Both the position numbers and the translations under genes were made by a program. From Hyphomicrobiales bacterium (GTDB lineage Bacteria; Pseudomonadota; Alphaproteobacteria; Rhizobiales; Devosiaceae), in contig JAIYDI010000003.1 of NCBI GenBank assembly GCA_027487555.1, positions 1-54,284 on the forward strand: 54,284 bases of DNA. The letters run 5' to 3'. Below, piece by piece: positions 37,434 through 46,092 of the stretch (within the stretch, counting starts at the first letter, position 1; the number at the start of each line of letters is the position of its first letter). The notes beneath the pieces are model-generated. The model was not told the DNA's origin. It saw only the letters and a list, made by a program, of their open reading frames with translations, and did no database searches.

Positions 37434-38449
37434 CTGAACTCCTCCCTGGAGAAATGACCGGCGGAACGCCTGTTCCATCTGGCGCGATGGCAAGTTGTCG
37501 CGGTCAGTTTTTTGTAGCAGATGGCCAGTCGTGCAGTCCGAGTATTGTATCCAAAGTGAATTGGAGTTGCTCGGATGGTGGGATACCCGCTGGTGGTCGA
37601 AGTTCTCAGGCGGAACGCCATGGACGTCAGAGCTTGCCTTGGCCCCCGATGCATTGCCGACGGCTATCCCCCGAGCCAGATCAGCTACCTGCTGGAGTCA
37701 TGCGTGGCTGGTGCGCGGCCGCTCGACCTGCAAGGTCTCGAGTTTCATTTCCCAATACCCGGAAACGCGTGCGCAGGCTTGGCAATCAACTTCCGCATGC
37801 AGGTGCGAAACCCCTTCTCGCGCAGGGTCAGGCCGCCGTGCGCCGGAGTTCCGCTCAGTCACCGTCGTCACGGCCTCGCGTTTGAACTCCAGTCCAGGCT
37901 CGCTTTCACGCAGCCTGACGACGGCCCAGATGTGAGTGAATGTCCGATGCAATTGACGGATCTGCCGCTGTGGTTGCCCTCCAAAGTGGCCCTTTTTGTT
38001 TTGTCGACTTGTCGCGGTCTCGTGTGGCGAACTGGTTGGGCGTGGCCTGGATTGTTCCTGTCGCCGTCGCATCGGAAAGGGCCATGATCCGGTCGGGGTC
38101 GCTCATGTCGCAGCGCACCATTCGACGCCGCGGGAGGCAAGGCCTGGCCCGTCTGCCACTGCCGCGCGCCGCGCTACCCAGTTTGCCGTTATCCCGCGGT
38201 CAGAACGCGCCGTGGCAGTGCTTGAACTGCCATTGCGTGATCATTTGTATAGCAAAATCAGTATGATAGGATGGAATGATTTTGCTTGCCTACCTTTTGC
38301 CTAACTATCCTGGCTGCCAAGAGCATAGGTGATTTTGGGTGGGCTGCAACGCAAACATCTACCAGCGTGGCTCAGGCAGATACGCAGCCGTCGCAATGAC
38401 CTTTGTGGCGTCCGCCCTTCCGCCATAGGTCCCCATAAGGGAGCCCTTC
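37434..38449. other. About 1 kb without a supported gene; island edge
   Basis: Several frames of 60-170 codons overlap each other on both strands and none reads like a known protein; they do not share start sites or ribosome sites. The stretch may be a decayed gene or mobile-element remnant at the left edge of the island. Features seen are a palindrome GGAAC-GCCT-GTTCC at 37463-37476 upstream of the rhodopsin gene and an inverted repeat at 38251-38286. Composition becomes richer in A+T from about 38.2 kb on. Confidence 0.45.
38251..38286. repeat. 10-base inverted repeat AGCAAAATCA / TGATTTTGCT
   Basis: Perfect arms at 38251-38260 and 38277-38286 with a 16-base spacer, at the point where composition changes. 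Could be a recombination, operator or transcript-end site. Confidence 0.45.
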
Positions 38450-39103
38450 TCATCGTCCGACAAGGACGTGACACGGTGAAGGTTCCAGCGCTTGTCCTTT
38501 GCGGGGCGACAACCGGTAAGTCCGACCGTTGCGACGGCTGTACCAGCACGTGGACTTAGCCAATTGCGTCCATCCGCAGTCTGCCCCCGAAAGCAGGCGC
38601 TGTTCGCGGGCCAAGCGGTCTTGTTCCTTGATCCGCTCGTACCTGTCCTGCTGCTCGGTTCGAAGGCGCTCCTCCTCGTTTTCCACGTGGGCGCGCAGTA
38701 GCCCGATGATCGCTGTCAACTCGGTGCCCACTGCCTTTTCTTGCCCGTAGATCGCGAGACAGCTGTCGCGAAATTCCTCGCGCGGGAAGGAGTAGTGCTC
38801 CTCCTCTTCAAGCGCGATCAGCCTCTGGTTCACATCCGTTAGCGTCAGGGACGGACCGTCCATTTGATTGAGGAAAGTGCGCAGGTCCTCAGTGGGTATC
38901 CAGCACGCTATGGCAGACTTGAGCAGAAGCTCGCGCTGCGCATCCCACTTCTTCCAGGGTGAGTTTCCCCTATCGAGCTTCTTGACGATCTCACCCGCCA
39001 GCTTGCTGACCGAATAGGGATCGCGAACATGGCGCAGCGACGGGCTTCTCACATAGGAGAAGAGCAGCTCCTTTACCGCCCATACTCGCTCGTCCTCAGC
39101 CAT
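38450..39103 (-). CDS. Hypothetical helical protein
   Basis: A 217-residue protein of unknown family. It is mostly helical, with a charged stretch at about 135-165 (HVENEEERLRTEQQDRYERI) that should form a coiled coil. The C-terminal 50 residues (LSGADCGWTQLAKSTCWYSR, RNGRTYRLSPRKG) look like a separate small basic domain. A GGGAG site lies before the ATG. No homologue can be named. Confidence 0.6.
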   Translation of the reverse strand: MAEDERVWAVKELLFSYVRSPSLRHVRDPYSVSKLAGEIVKKLDRGNSPWKKWDAQRELLLKSAIACWIPTEDLRTFLNQMDGPSLTLTDVNQRLIALEEEEHYSFPREEFRDSCLAIYGQEKAVGTELTAIIGLLRAHVENEEERLRTEQQDRYERIKEQDRLAREQRLLSGADCGWTQLAKSTCWYSRRNGRTYRLSPRKGQALEPSPCHVLVGR

Positions 39104-39141
39104 TTTGGCTCAGGCTCCCAGCCAGCGACAACGTCGTCTGA

Positions 39142-39561
39142 TCAGGGGACATACTCAAAGTCGCATTCGGTCAGGTAGATCACGCCGCCAGTGAAAACAT
39201 CGTAGGTGCCGACGATGTTGTAGCCGCCGATCTTCTTGACGGTGTCCATCGCTGCTATCCGCTTCTCCTTGGACTTCTGGGCACAGATCAATCGGGGAAC
39301 GTTGTCACCAACTCCGACGTAGAAGGTGCTGCCTTCCGTTTGCGTCGTGAACACGAAGGCTCCGTTGACGTGGATGGTGTTGCCCTCCATCTCCAGCAGC
39401 AGCCTATCCAGTGACATGCCATCGGACGTTTGGCCCATGTTCACCGCCGTTATGATCTCGTTGCCGTCGATAGTGTAGTCCGCTGCCAAAGCGGGAACGC
39501 CGCTCATCAGCAACAATGACAAGACAGCACCGGCAACGATCGAAACACTACCCGCACGCAT
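39142..39561 (-). CDS. Small exported protein, unknown
   Basis: A 139-residue protein with a clear signal peptide (VAGAVLSLLLMSGVPALA) and a mature beta-rich domain with two cysteines (LICAQKS and LTECDF). The start at 39561 is fixed by AGGAGG six bases upstream. The long upstream frame is ignored for that reason. Family and role unknown. Confidence 0.75.
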   Translation of the reverse strand: MRAGSVSIVAGAVLSLLLMSGVPALAADYTIDGNEIITAVNMGQTSDGMSLDRLLLEMEGNTIHVNGAFVFTTQTEGSTFYVGVGDNVPRLICAQKSKEKRIAAMDTVKKIGGYNIVGTYDVFTGGVIYLTECDFEYVP

Positions 39562-39763
39562 AGCTAACCTCCTGTTTTGAACAGCAAAACAGCACGTTTC
39601 GGCGTGAGTGGGCAAAGCCGAATGGCTCGGATAGTCCGAGCCAATTCCGGTTGTTTTCTTCCGCCGCTGACAGGCAAACACTCCGAAAAGGAGTGCTGTC
39701 GGAGTGGAAGGGGGCAAGCTAGCAAGACGATTGCTGCTCCTTCGTTCATGGGAACGGCAGCAC

Positions 39764-40069
39764 ATGCCGATGGCTGGTTCTGTCATTGCCGGCGACATTG
39801 TGCTGCTGGCGCTGGCACGCGAAGACGGCGATGCTGCCCGCGTGAAGGACTTCCACCTCTCCCTGCACTACAGTGAGGATCGCGTCAGCCAGGTCTTGAA
39901 GGAGCTGGTGCGTGATGGCTGGCTGATGATGGAGCGCGATGAGGCCGACAGGCGCATGCGGAAGGTACATGCCAGTGATCGGCTCCAACTGCTGTTTGGT
40001 GAGTATCGCCGCTTCTTGCTGGAACTGTTGAGTCCGCCAAGTGGCGAGTCCGACGCGCTTGATCGATGA
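39764..40069 (+). CDS. MarR-like winged-helix regulator
   Basis: A 101-residue protein with a winged helix (about 20-65): DFHLSLHYSEDRVSQVLKEL as the helix-turn-helix, and RDGWLMMERDEADRRMRKVH as the wing. It is the size of a MarR-type DNA-binding core without dimerisation arms. The frame is open 60 bases upstream, so the start is uncertain. It lies 122 bases before the Septu operon on the same strand and could regulate it; this is not shown. Confidence 0.65.
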   Translation: MPMAGSVIAGDIVLLALAREDGDAARVKDFHLSLHYSEDRVSQVLKELVRDGWLMMERDEADRRMRKVHASDRLQLLFGEYRRFLLELLSPPSGESDALDR

Positions 40070-40191
40070 GGCTGAAGCCCTAGCCGATTTGGTGGCCTGC
40101 AGCGCAAGCGAGCACGATCGCGGGTTGTCGAGCGTATGCGTTGCACATAATCGTAGTCCCTGCGCCTCCTTAGGCAGTAAGGGCAATTTGA

Positions 40192-41364
40192 ATGCTGGAA
40201 ATGTTGGGCATCGACAGCGCGGGTTCCTATGGGCGGGAGCGGGTTGCGTTCCTGGTTGGACCAAACGGAGCAGGAAAAAGCAATTTTCTCCGCGAACTGG
40301 CAACCAGCCTCCGTCAGTCGCGAAACATCGCGATTATAAGCAATACCCCTTACGATCGTTTTTCAGGCATGCGTGGTATTAAACGCCTGTCATCAAGTCG
40401 CGGCAATCGATCTCCCAAGTTAATTACAAAGATCGCAGTAATCGAGACTTTGAACGACGGTGATGGACGTCGCTTCTACCAAGTCGAAAAAATCTTAGAG
40501 TATTGCGGATATATTGGGAAAATAGGATTTCTAGTTCGCCACAATAGAATGGAAAAGTTCGGTGATTTGCGGGTACTGCTTTCTAAAGGCGGCGGGCAAG
40601 AAGACATCAATCTAGCGTCCAGTTTTTTTGAGCGCGCTAACAGCGACGAGATGGTCTGGGTTGGCGATAGAAGTCGCATTGTCTCGTTCTCGCAAGGCCT
40701 TGAGTTCGTGAGCGTTCTGCGGCTGGAGTCAGAACTACGAAACGCTGGTATCGTGGTCGACATCGATGTCTACCTTCAGCGTCAAGATGGCTCCATAATC
40801 GAATTGTCTAGTGCCAGCAGCGGCGAACTCACTCTGATCTCCACGTTGCTCTTTTTGATCGCAAACGACGACATGGACCCGCTGGTGCTGATTGACGAGC
40901 CGGAAAACAGCCTTCATCCAAACTGGCAACGGGAGTACGTCGACAGGCTGTTGAACGCCCTTGAGTATAGAAGCGCTACGATTGTGATCGCTACTCATGC
41001 CCCTTTGGTTGTGACAGGAGCGCTTGCGAGTGCTCGAGACATTGTGTCGGTGCACCGCGTCGAGCACGGTGAGCCCCGAACGCTAGATATGTCAGCGGCC
41101 GACCGAACGACCGAGAGCATCGAGGCCGTCCTCTGGGAGGCTTTCGATGTCATCACGCCGGCAAGCCACTTCGTAAGCAAAGAAATGGTCGATGTTGTCG
41201 GCGGAGTTGAGAGCGGCGAGATCGCTGCAGATGTGGCGATCGCTCAAGTTAATGCCATGGATCGTCGCAGCTTCGATGCGACGCAGCAGGCATTTTTTGG
41301 GGCGGTACGCGAACTCATCGTCAAGGTCGAGGCTGAACGTACTCGGCAGATATCCGATGAATGA
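40192..41364 (+). CDS. ptuA: Septu ATPase PtuA
   Basis: A 390-residue ABC/SMC-type ATPase with Walker A GPNGAGKS (residues 23-30), a signature-like SSASSGELTLIS, Walker B LVLIDEPENSLHP (D235/E236), and a switch histidine in IATHAPLVV. By family knowledge, PtuA forms oligomers with the HNH nuclease PtuB and protects from phage. The pairing with the overlapping HNH gene decides the call over a generic AAA ATPase. It is shorter than some PtuA proteins (above 500 residues in other types). GTAAGGG lies ahead of the start. Confidence 0.85.
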   Translation: MLEMLGIDSAGSYGRERVAFLVGPNGAGKSNFLRELATSLRQSRNIAIISNTPYDRFSGMRGIKRLSSSRGNRSPKLITKIAVIETLNDGDGRRFYQVEKILEYCGYIGKIGFLVRHNRMEKFGDLRVLLSKGGGQEDINLASSFFERANSDEMVWVGDRSRIVSFSQGLEFVSVLRLESELRNAGIVVDIDVYLQRQDGSIIELSSASSGELTLISTLLFLIANDDMDPLVLIDEPENSLHPNWQREYVDRLLNALEYRSATIVIATHAPLVVTGALASARDIVSVHRVEHGEPRTLDMSAADRTTESIEAVLWEAFDVITPASHFVSKEMVDVVGGVESGEIAADVAIAQVNAMDRRSFDATQQAFFGAVRELIVKVEAERTRQISDE

Positions 41365-42013
41365 CTGCTACACGCCTAAGCTCGTTGATTTTTCATTCGA
41401 TGCCGCAGAGAGCGAGCTGATCGCCCTTGCATTGGCGAGCGAGAAACCCTGGGACTACAAACCGGCCTCGCCTGAAGAAATTGCGCGCCTGGACACAGTC
41501 AAAGAGCGAATTCTTACCTTTCATCTGCAGCGTCATGGTTGGACCTGCTGCTATTGCAGAACCAACCTGGTCGGCGCCGGGCCCTTTATGACGGATCGGG
41601 AACATATACTTCCAAAGGGCAAGGCTGCCTACAAGGCGCTCAGTTACCAGCTTTGGAATCTTGCTGCTGCGTGCAAACGATGCAACATGCAGTTCAAGCG
41701 AAGCGGCGATGGTTTCGTGGTCGATGGAAATGACCCGGCAGCATACCTAGCAAGCCAGAATTACCGCTTCGTTCATCCGAACTTTGATAAGTGGACTGAC
41801 CACCTAACCAGAATAACCGCGCAGGTTAACGAGACCATCATCGTCAAAATATTTAAGAGCGATACTGATAAGGCCAAATATACATACGATTTTTTTAGTC
41901 TCGAAGAGCTTGAGGTTGATAGTTTTGACGCGGCGCAGGGGCTTGCAGGCAGCGCCGTCAAGGGTAAGGCCGCGACAGAGTTCCTTCAGATCGCTGCGGA
42001 CTTCGGACAGTGA
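41357..42013 (+). CDS. ptuB: Septu HNH endonuclease PtuB
   Basis: A 218-residue nuclease with an HNH zinc fold: TCCYCRTNL, catalytic H83 in REHILPKGK, and LWNLAAACKRCNMQFK with the second CxxC and the asparagine. It overlaps ptuA by 8 bases, so the two are translationally coupled. It is the expected effector that cuts nucleic acid when PtuA senses infection. The start at 41357 is the first ATG after the coding overlap; a frame open further upstream lies inside ptuA and is ignored. Confidence 0.87.
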   Translation: MNDCYTPKLVDFSFDAAESELIALALASEKPWDYKPASPEEIARLDTVKERILTFHLQRHGWTCCYCRTNLVGAGPFMTDREHILPKGKAAYKALSYQLWNLAAACKRCNMQFKRSGDGFVVDGNDPAAYLASQNYRFVHPNFDKWTDHLTRITAQVNETIIVKIFKSDTDKAKYTYDFFSLEELEVDSFDAAQGLAGSAVKGKAATEFLQIAADFGQ

Positions 42014-42143
42014 AGGCGGATAAGCCAGCATGCCCAAAGGTGCGTTACGTGTGGATATTGTGTCCTGACATAATTGTTCCCTTTCCCTCCTTCCTCATGT
42101 GGCGCAGTGCTTTGTAAAGCGGGTCTACCTAGAAGCCGGCGAC

Positions 42144-45100
42144 ATGAAAAAAAGCGAAAAGAAAACTGGCGCCAAAAGCGCAGAGCGGAATTTGCTCCGG
42201 GGGCTCGTGGGCGCCGTCAAGGACAAGAGTTTCGACTCAAGGCTATCGGACAAAGGTGAGCTATTCCGCGCAAAGCGGAGGGTCGCCCTGCTGGAGGCGC
42301 GTAGAGCGCTTCAGGTGGAGGGGTTTGCAGAGTACTTGCGTTGGTTTAACGCGCAGACAGCAGCTCAACTACCCGAAGAGATCGTCCACGACGTTCCAAC
42401 GGTGCGGTCAGTAGACCGCATTCTCCCAACGCGACCCTTATCTCTCGAGAAGGAACTGCACTGGGTCTCGCTCCGGTTGGCGGCTATTGCGCCGTTTCTG
42501 TCAACGTTCAGGAGGGACGCCGGCGAGTTGCAGCGCATCTTCTGGAGTGGGAACAAGGTGCTGTTGTCGAAGGCACGGCGCCGCTTCGAGCGCACGTATG
42601 GGAGTTCGCTTTGGCTCGTTGAGCTTACAATCGCGGCGCGACAGACGCTCTTCGGCCTGGAAAAGCAAAAGCGCTACACGACTAGGCTGCGCAAACATGC
42701 TGGACGAGGGGTTATGTCCTTCGTTGCATACTATGTCAGCATCCGGAATGAGCCCAGCACCACAATGTCGCGCTTCGCGAGTGACGTTGGACAGGTACTA
42801 CGAGACTCGAAACTAAGCGCCTCCGTGCAAAGCTATCTGCGATTCCGCCTCCTCGGGGAGCCGCCTCTCACGTTCCGCGCGGCAGCAGCAGTTCTTACGT
42901 CGGAGCAGAGCACTACGGAAATTGACCTTTACGAGACCACCGTCTCCGTACTGTCGACCTTGGCCGTCGGTGCAAGAGGACCGGTGTCAAGAGACTTAGT
43001 ACTGCGAACACTGGATACCCTCGCTGAGATTGACGACTGGCGACTCGAACGCATTCGAGAAATTGTCTCGCCTGATAAAGTGACTGTAGGTTTCGGCCCC
43101 CCGTCCCTGAGCAGCTTGCTTAAAGGTGACGTTCGGAGAGGCCTTCGTCAGTCCCTGCAAGTCCTTCGGCAGAGTCCGGGAGATTTTGCGGCTATGCTTT
43201 CAGCGGCTTATGCCCTATCGGCTCGCAGCGCCGCTCGAACACCGCGCCCAGATTTTGGGCGGAGCGTCATCGATCGAATGGCAGCCCTCTTCACCAAAGG
43301 TGCCGACTTCGTTCGCTCGCAGAACGAGCTTACAAAGTTCACTACAAACTATCGGGGGCTAGACGTAGCTCCAGGCATTTCGTCAGTGCTGATGAGCGAG
43401 GTTTCGTCGTTTTCGGCTCCGGTGAGCGCGCCATATTTTAGGCGGCAACTTGCACATTCCGTGAGAGAGCCTTTTGACGACTTGGTGGCGCGTGATGTGA
43501 AGCGAACCACAGAGGCCTCTGAACTCGACATTCAAGGCACTGTTGTAGCAGCACTAATCGAACAGCACCCGCTGCCCCCCACGGTGAATAGGACAGTAGG
43601 ATGCTATCTTCGCGCCGCGTCGGCAGCACTACAGTCGGATTGGTTGCGGGTTCTTGCCATCACAGCCGAGGAAGCCACTCACCAGCCAGCATCGGTTATG
43701 GTCGCAATGCAGCTTCTGCGAGTTCGGTCGTTCATCGAGCTTGATGATATTCGTTCAGCAATGCGTTTGGCTGCGAGCTTGGCAGCTGAGAATCCCAGCC
43801 TCGTGCCAATTCTGCCCATCAGACAGATTGTCGGAGAGAAGTCGTGGCCAGAGCTTTCATCTCTTAGTGCGGACATCTCGCTGCCGATTGTTGTCGATCT
43901 ATATTGGCGAGATCAGCAGAATAGTGACGCAGCAACTTTGAGGCGGTTCGCTTTTGAGGAGTATATGGCGTCGACGGGAATCCGGCTACCATCAGAACTT
44001 GACCCAAAAGACCGTATCCGAGAGCATATATACTTCCTGAGAAATGTCTGCGTACCGCAAGTCATGGATATGTACAGCGAGTTCGAGACGTCAAGGGCTC
44101 TGTCGGAGGAGCGGAGAAACATCTGTGCGGTCTTAAGAGTGCTCGATGCTGAACATTCGTCGGACTACGATGTCGAGATATTTGAGATCACTAGCCAGCA
44201 TGAAGTTGAGGACGGCCTACAGCTTGTCAATATGAGCCGGGTTCATGCGGATACAGACGCTATATCTGAATGGGCTGTAAGTGAACTGACTGAGGATTTT
44301 CAGCGATACATCGACTTACGTGCGATCGAGCCGGAAGTCGACCTCGACCTGACGGGATATGTCGTCCGGCTCCTCAGTAAAAGCGCGGGGCGAACAGGGT
44401 CTGACGCCTTCGCGCTACCTGATAGTGAGGCTGAGACGCTACTGGCCCGAATGGTGCTGGGTCTAGCAGACCGGTTCCAGTTCGACCCCAACCATGGGCT
44501 CGACAGTTATCTTAGTAGACGGGTCAGGCACGGTTCAATTGTGAACTTTCTTCGAGGCCCCGTGGAGAAAAGCGGTCTCATCACCGAGAAAGACGCTACC
44601 TCGAGAAGGTACAAGGCGAACGACACGTGGATTCCCAAACTCACCGATCTTTCGCCAGCTGACCAGATTTTCACCTCAGCGCAGTTCGAAGAATTTAGCA
44701 GGCGTTTCGATGCAATCGGGTCAGATTTGAAGGACGTGTACCTCCATGTGCGCAACTCTGACCATCGGCAGGGCATGATAATGCTTCCAATCACCGCTTC
44801 CACAATGACGGTGCTGAAGCGCCATCTCGAAGACGACCCGACATTCGACGGCTTCTTGCGCGGCAGCTACGCAGTCTTCTGGGCGCAACTGGAGCACTCG
44901 TTCGCAGGCGTAAGGGAGTATCTTGTTACGGAGGTGAAATCTCGTGTTGCCGATGCGTTTGACCGTTTGAAGGCTGCCATCGGCGGCCGAGTGTCGAGCT
45001 CTGAATCATACGCTTCACTGATGACCACGATCGCGTCGACTTCGACTGAGGTTCAGAACCAGGTTGATGTTATTGCCGCTTGGTTTAGCCGGGGAAATTT

Positions 45101-45638
45101 AGGGCATTTCTTGAATGAGTTTACGGCCACGCAAGCGATGCGGATTGCACTTGCGTCCGCTCTCAATGCTTCAAGAGGGTTCGAGCCAGCACTGCGAAAC
45201 GAGTTTGCGTCCGATACCCCCGTTACCGTGGAGTCCCTAGTCAACCTGACAGAGTGTGTCTGGGTAGCTATCGAGAACGTTCACGTTCATTCTGGACTTA
45301 GATCACCGAAAATCGACATCAGTGGCGGAATCCGCGATGGCTCCACAATTGCACTGACGATTGTCAGCGATGTATCTCCTGAAAAGCGAACGTCTGCTGC
45401 GGAGTCTGAGCTCTCACATTTGAGGGAGTCGGTAGCTGCTGGCGATATCGAAGGTGGACTTCGCAAAGAGGGAAAGACCGGGATGAAAAAAATCTCGGCA
45501 GTCGCTACAAACGTTACGTTTAACTTCGCCGACGAGAATAAGTTTATCGTGAGTTTCGAGCTGCCTTGCGATCAAAAAGCCCTCCTCCGAAAAGTGTCTG
45601 AGACTGTGGGTTGCGAAGTTGTACATTCTAGTCGTTGA
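42144..45638 (+). CDS. dtcA: Detocs sensor kinase DtcA
   Basis: A 1164-residue protein, mainly alpha-helical (about 1-850), ending in a degenerate histidine-kinase ATPase domain. The N box reads AIENVHVHSG (E1044, N1045, H1049) and a glycine box lies near 1103-1115 (EGGLRKEGKTGMKK). The classical D-box (DxGxG) is not evident. H918 in LEHSFAGVREYL is a candidate phosphoacceptor. In Detocs, DtcA senses phage and passes phosphate to DtcC. The ATG at 42144 is the likely start; a GTG at 42099 is possible. Confidence 0.8.
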   Translation: MKKSEKKTGAKSAERNLLRGLVGAVKDKSFDSRLSDKGELFRAKRRVALLEARRALQVEGFAEYLRWFNAQTAAQLPEEIVHDVPTVRSVDRILPTRPLSLEKELHWVSLRLAAIAPFLSTFRRDAGELQRIFWSGNKVLLSKARRRFERTYGSSLWLVELTIAARQTLFGLEKQKRYTTRLRKHAGRGVMSFVAYYVSIRNEPSTTMSRFASDVGQVLRDSKLSASVQSYLRFRLLGEPPLTFRAAAAVLTSEQSTTEIDLYETTVSVLSTLAVGARGPVSRDLVLRTLDTLAEIDDWRLERIREIVSPDKVTVGFGPPSLSSLLKGDVRRGLRQSLQVLRQSPGDFAAMLSAAYALSARSAARTPRPDFGRSVIDRMAALFTKGADFVRSQNELTKFTTNYRGLDVAPGISSVLMSEVSSFSAPVSAPYFRRQLAHSVREPFDDLVARDVKRTTEASELDIQGTVVAALIEQHPLPPTVNRTVGCYLRAASAALQSDWLRVLAITAEEATHQPASVMVAMQLLRVRSFIELDDIRSAMRLAASLAAENPSLVPILPIRQIVGEKSWPELSSLSADISLPIVVDLYWRDQQNSDAATLRRFAFEEYMASTGIRLPSELDPKDRIREHIYFLRNVCVPQVMDMYSEFETSRALSEERRNICAVLRVLDAEHSSDYDVEIFEITSQHEVEDGLQLVNMSRVHADTDAISEWAVSELTEDFQRYIDLRAIEPEVDLDLTGYVVRLLSKSAGRTGSDAFALPDSEAETLLARMVLGLADRFQFDPNHGLDSYLSRRVRHGSIVNFLRGPVEKSGLITEKDATSRRYKANDTWIPKLTDLSPADQIFTSAQFEEFSRRFDAIGSDLKDVYLHVRNSDHRQGMIMLPITASTMTVLKRHLEDDPTFDGFLRGSYAVFWAQLEHSFAGVREYLVTEVKSRVADAFDRLKAAIGGRVSSSESYASLMTTIASTSTEVQNQVDVIAAWFSRGNLGHFLNEFTATQAMRIALASALNASRGFEPALRNEFASDTPVTVESLVNLTECVWVAIENVHVHSGLRSPKIDISGGIRDGSTIALTIVSDVSPEKRTSAAESELSHLRESVAAGDIEGGLRKEGKTGMKKISAVATNVTFNFADENKFIVSFELPCDQKALLRKVSETVGCEVVHSSR

Positions 45639-46092
45639 GGATGAGGCTCCCAAGCGAGAGCACCTGCAGGACTTTGTCCAATCTGAACTGCCAACGGCCG
45701 AGTATGATGCTGCTCGCTCTGTGAGATCGGCTGTTAGCTCTATACGCCGACGAAAGCCAGATCTCATACTACTCGATATGTCGCTCCCAACCTTCGACGT
45801 AACCGCAAACGAATCTGGCGGTCGGCCGCAGGGCTTTGGCGGCAGAGAGGTGCTTCGTTACATGGATCGGTATGGTATCCGCGCCAAAACGATAATCGTC
45901 ACCGCGTATGAAGCATTTTTCGCTGAGGATCGTCGACAGCTCGCCCTCACGGACTTGGCGGCGGCGCTTGCAACTGACCACCCTGAAAATTATGCAGGGT
46001 TAGTGTACTACAATTCAGTGTTCGGCGAATGGCGCGACCGACTGAGAAATATAATCAAAGACGGAGATTCGAGTGCGCCTCCTGGTAGTTGA
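45619..46092 (+). CDS. dtcB: Detocs stand-alone receiver DtcB
   Basis: A 157-residue receiver domain: acidic E7/D8 (VVEDEAPK), phosphoacceptor D53 (LILLDMSLP), T in IIVTAYEAFF. The lysine expected after strand 5 is replaced: LVYYNSVFGEW. In Detocs DtcB is a phosphate sink that prevents leaky activation of DtcC. The TTG start at 45619 overlaps dtcA by 20 bases and the gene overlaps dtcC by 20 bases, indicating coupled translation. Confidence 0.85.
   Translation: MYILVVEDEAPKREHLQDFVQSELPTAEYDAARSVRSAVSSIRRRKPDLILLDMSLPTFDVTANESGGRPQGFGGREVLRYMDRYGIRAKTIIVTAYEAFFAEDRRQLALTDLAAALATDHPENYAGLVYYNSVFGEWRDRLRNIIKDGDSSAPPGS

Noticed and set aside
38010..40069. Retron or other third defence system left of Septu
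   Set aside because: The genes there encode a helical unknown, an exported protein and a MarR-like regulator; no reverse transcriptase or known effector is present.
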